Shown here in pieces: positions 5,787-6,344 of a stretch of DNA of 6,344 nt. Under the pieces are notes generated by a model. The model saw nothing but the letters and a program-made list of their open reading frames with translations. It was not told the DNA's origin and did no database searches. Both the position numbers and the translations under genes were made by a program. The DNA comes from an uncultured Archangium sp. Its GTDB lineage: Bacteria; Myxococcota; Myxococcia; Myxococcales; Myxococcaceae. Each line of letters opens with the position of its first letter. Position 1 is the first letter of the stretch. The DNA is taken from contig CAMLFP010000328.1 in assembly GCA_946479335.1 (NCBI GenBank), positions 1 through 6,344 on the forward strand, written 5' to 3'.

Positions 5787-6331
5787 GGCGTCGGAGCTCC
5801 CACGGGGTCCGTGGAGTCGATCTCCAACGCGTAGTGGAAGACATGCTGGGTGAGCACCACGCGCTTGCGGCCCTCCGTGGCGGTGACGGTAACGAATGGC
5901 TGGCCGTCGCGCCGCACGTTGCGCACGCCCTCTGCCTCTTCGAGGGAGTAGCCGGCCGGCAACGCGCTGCGCAGCGGGCCTTCCGGCCAGAAGCAGAGCT
6001 CCACGTCGGTGATGATGCGCTCGGCGGTCACCGCTTCGGGCACGAAGACCGACACCTTCCGGGTGAAGTCGCGCCCGTCCCACGTCAGGGTGCCCAGCGT
6101 CTGGCCCGCGCCGAGGAGCGCCACGCGCACGGCGTCGGCGTCGATCTCCAGCAGCGCGTCGAAGCTCTTGCGATCGCCGTCGCGCACCATGGTGATGCGC
6201 TGGGAGGTCGACAGCTCGCCGCCGAAGCTGGCGGGCGCGAGGCGCAGCACGAACGCGGGGCCCTCCGGGGCCGGCCGGGGGGCGGTGACGCACGCCGAAG
6301 AGAGCACCAGCGCCGTCACTGCGGCGCGCAA
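5783..6331 (-). CDS. apeN: DUF3261 lipoprotein, ApeN-like
   Basis: A 182-residue putative lipoprotein of the DUF3261 family, found in aryl polyene clusters between the MMPL exporter and the apeO ketosynthase, and thought to aid transfer of the product to the outer membrane. The N-terminus M-R-A-A-V-T-A-L-V-L-S-S-A-C is a short lipoprotein signal with the modified Cys at 14; Ser at -3 is less usual than Leu but allowed. A Thr/Pro-rich linker follows (15-26), then a beta-rich domain with T-W-D-G-R at 83-87 and the family-like segment I-I-T-D-V-E-L-C-F-W-P-E-G-P-L-R (106-121). The start used is TTG at 6331 with GGAGG (minus strand of 6336-6340) 4 bases before it. A GTG at 6319 would leave too short a signal peptide. 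The frame is open to the edge of the window, so a start beyond 6344 is possible. It overlaps apeO by 4 bases. Confidence 0.78.
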   Translation of the reverse strand: MRAAVTALVLSSACVTAPRPAPEGPAFVLRLAPASFGGELSTSQRITMVRDGDRKSFDALLEIDADAVRVALLGAGQTLGTLTWDGRDFTRKVSVFVPEAVTAERIITDVELCFWPEGPLRSALPAGYSLEEAEGVRNVRRDGQPFVTVTATEGRKRVVLTQHVFHYALEIDSTDPVGAPTP

Positions 6332-6344
6332 ATTTCCTCCAGCA
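6316..6344 (-). CDS. Possible last codons of the upstream operon gene (partial)
   Basis: One minus-strand frame entering from the window edge reads L-E-E-I-C-A-P-Q and ends in TGA at 6318-6316, overlapping the start of the lipoprotein gene by 16 bases. Tight overlaps are the rule in this operon, and in known aryl polyene clusters the gene here would be the MMPL-type exporter apeM. Eight codons are too few to support any family assignment, and the frame may be meaningless. Confidence 0.2.

Noticed and set aside
4623..5834. Long open frame on the plus strand over the apeO gene
   Set aside because: Antisense to a clear ketosynthase with all catalytic residues; the translation is an Arg-rich low-complexity product.
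5787..6293. N-terminal extension of the apeO ketosynthase or a fused domain
   Set aside because: The upstream frame is Arg/Gly-rich shadow sequence over the lipoprotein gene. The ketosynthase fold begins at the ATG at 5786, which makes an ATGA overlap.

Overview
The window is very GC-rich with strongly GC-biased third codon positions. Together with the gene types present, this suggests a myxobacterium or related Myxococcota; that is an inference from composition and gene content, and no marker gene fixes the taxon. Almost all of the DNA is coding. The only gap of note is 76 bases (951-1026), and there are no RNA genes, insertion sequences or CRISPR arrays.

Plus strand, 1-2202: (i) the C-terminal third of a MIO-type aromatic amino acid ammonia-lyase, whose active-site HNQD motif resembles PAL/TAL rather than histidase; (ii) a small two-helix membrane protein that starts 3 bases after the lyase stop and is probably translationally coupled to it; (iii) after a short spacer with a hairpin reaching into the ribosome-binding site, a 391-residue protein with a disordered N-terminus and what looks like a papain/C39-type Cys-His-Asp(Asn) site. 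No family is recognised for (ii) or (iii).

Minus strand, 6344-2213: a compact five-gene operon reading DUF3261 lipoprotein, ketosynthase, hotdog dehydratase, ketoreductase, ketosynthase. This matches in order and content the end of the aryl polyene (APE) pigment cluster, apeN-apeO-apeP-apeQ-apeR. The start and stop codons overlap or lie within 4 bases throughout. The rest of such a cluster (MMPL exporter, LolA-like carrier, ACPs, chain length factor, acyl-ACP ligase, acyltransferases) would lie beyond base 6344; a few bases of an upstream reading frame may be visible there.

How the genes could work together: ApeO (normally paired with a chain length factor) and ApeR condense malonyl units on an ACP-bound aryl starter, ApeQ reduces the beta-keto group, ApeP dehydrates, and repetition builds the conjugated polyene. 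ApeN, a predicted lipoprotein, would help place the product in the outer membrane. The lyase could supply a cinnamate- or coumarate-type aryl starter, as in flexirubin-like pathways, but it sits on the opposite strand behind two unrelated-looking genes, so that link is a hypothesis. The most novel item is the uncharacterised putative cysteine peptidase that abuts the pigment operon tail-to-tail.
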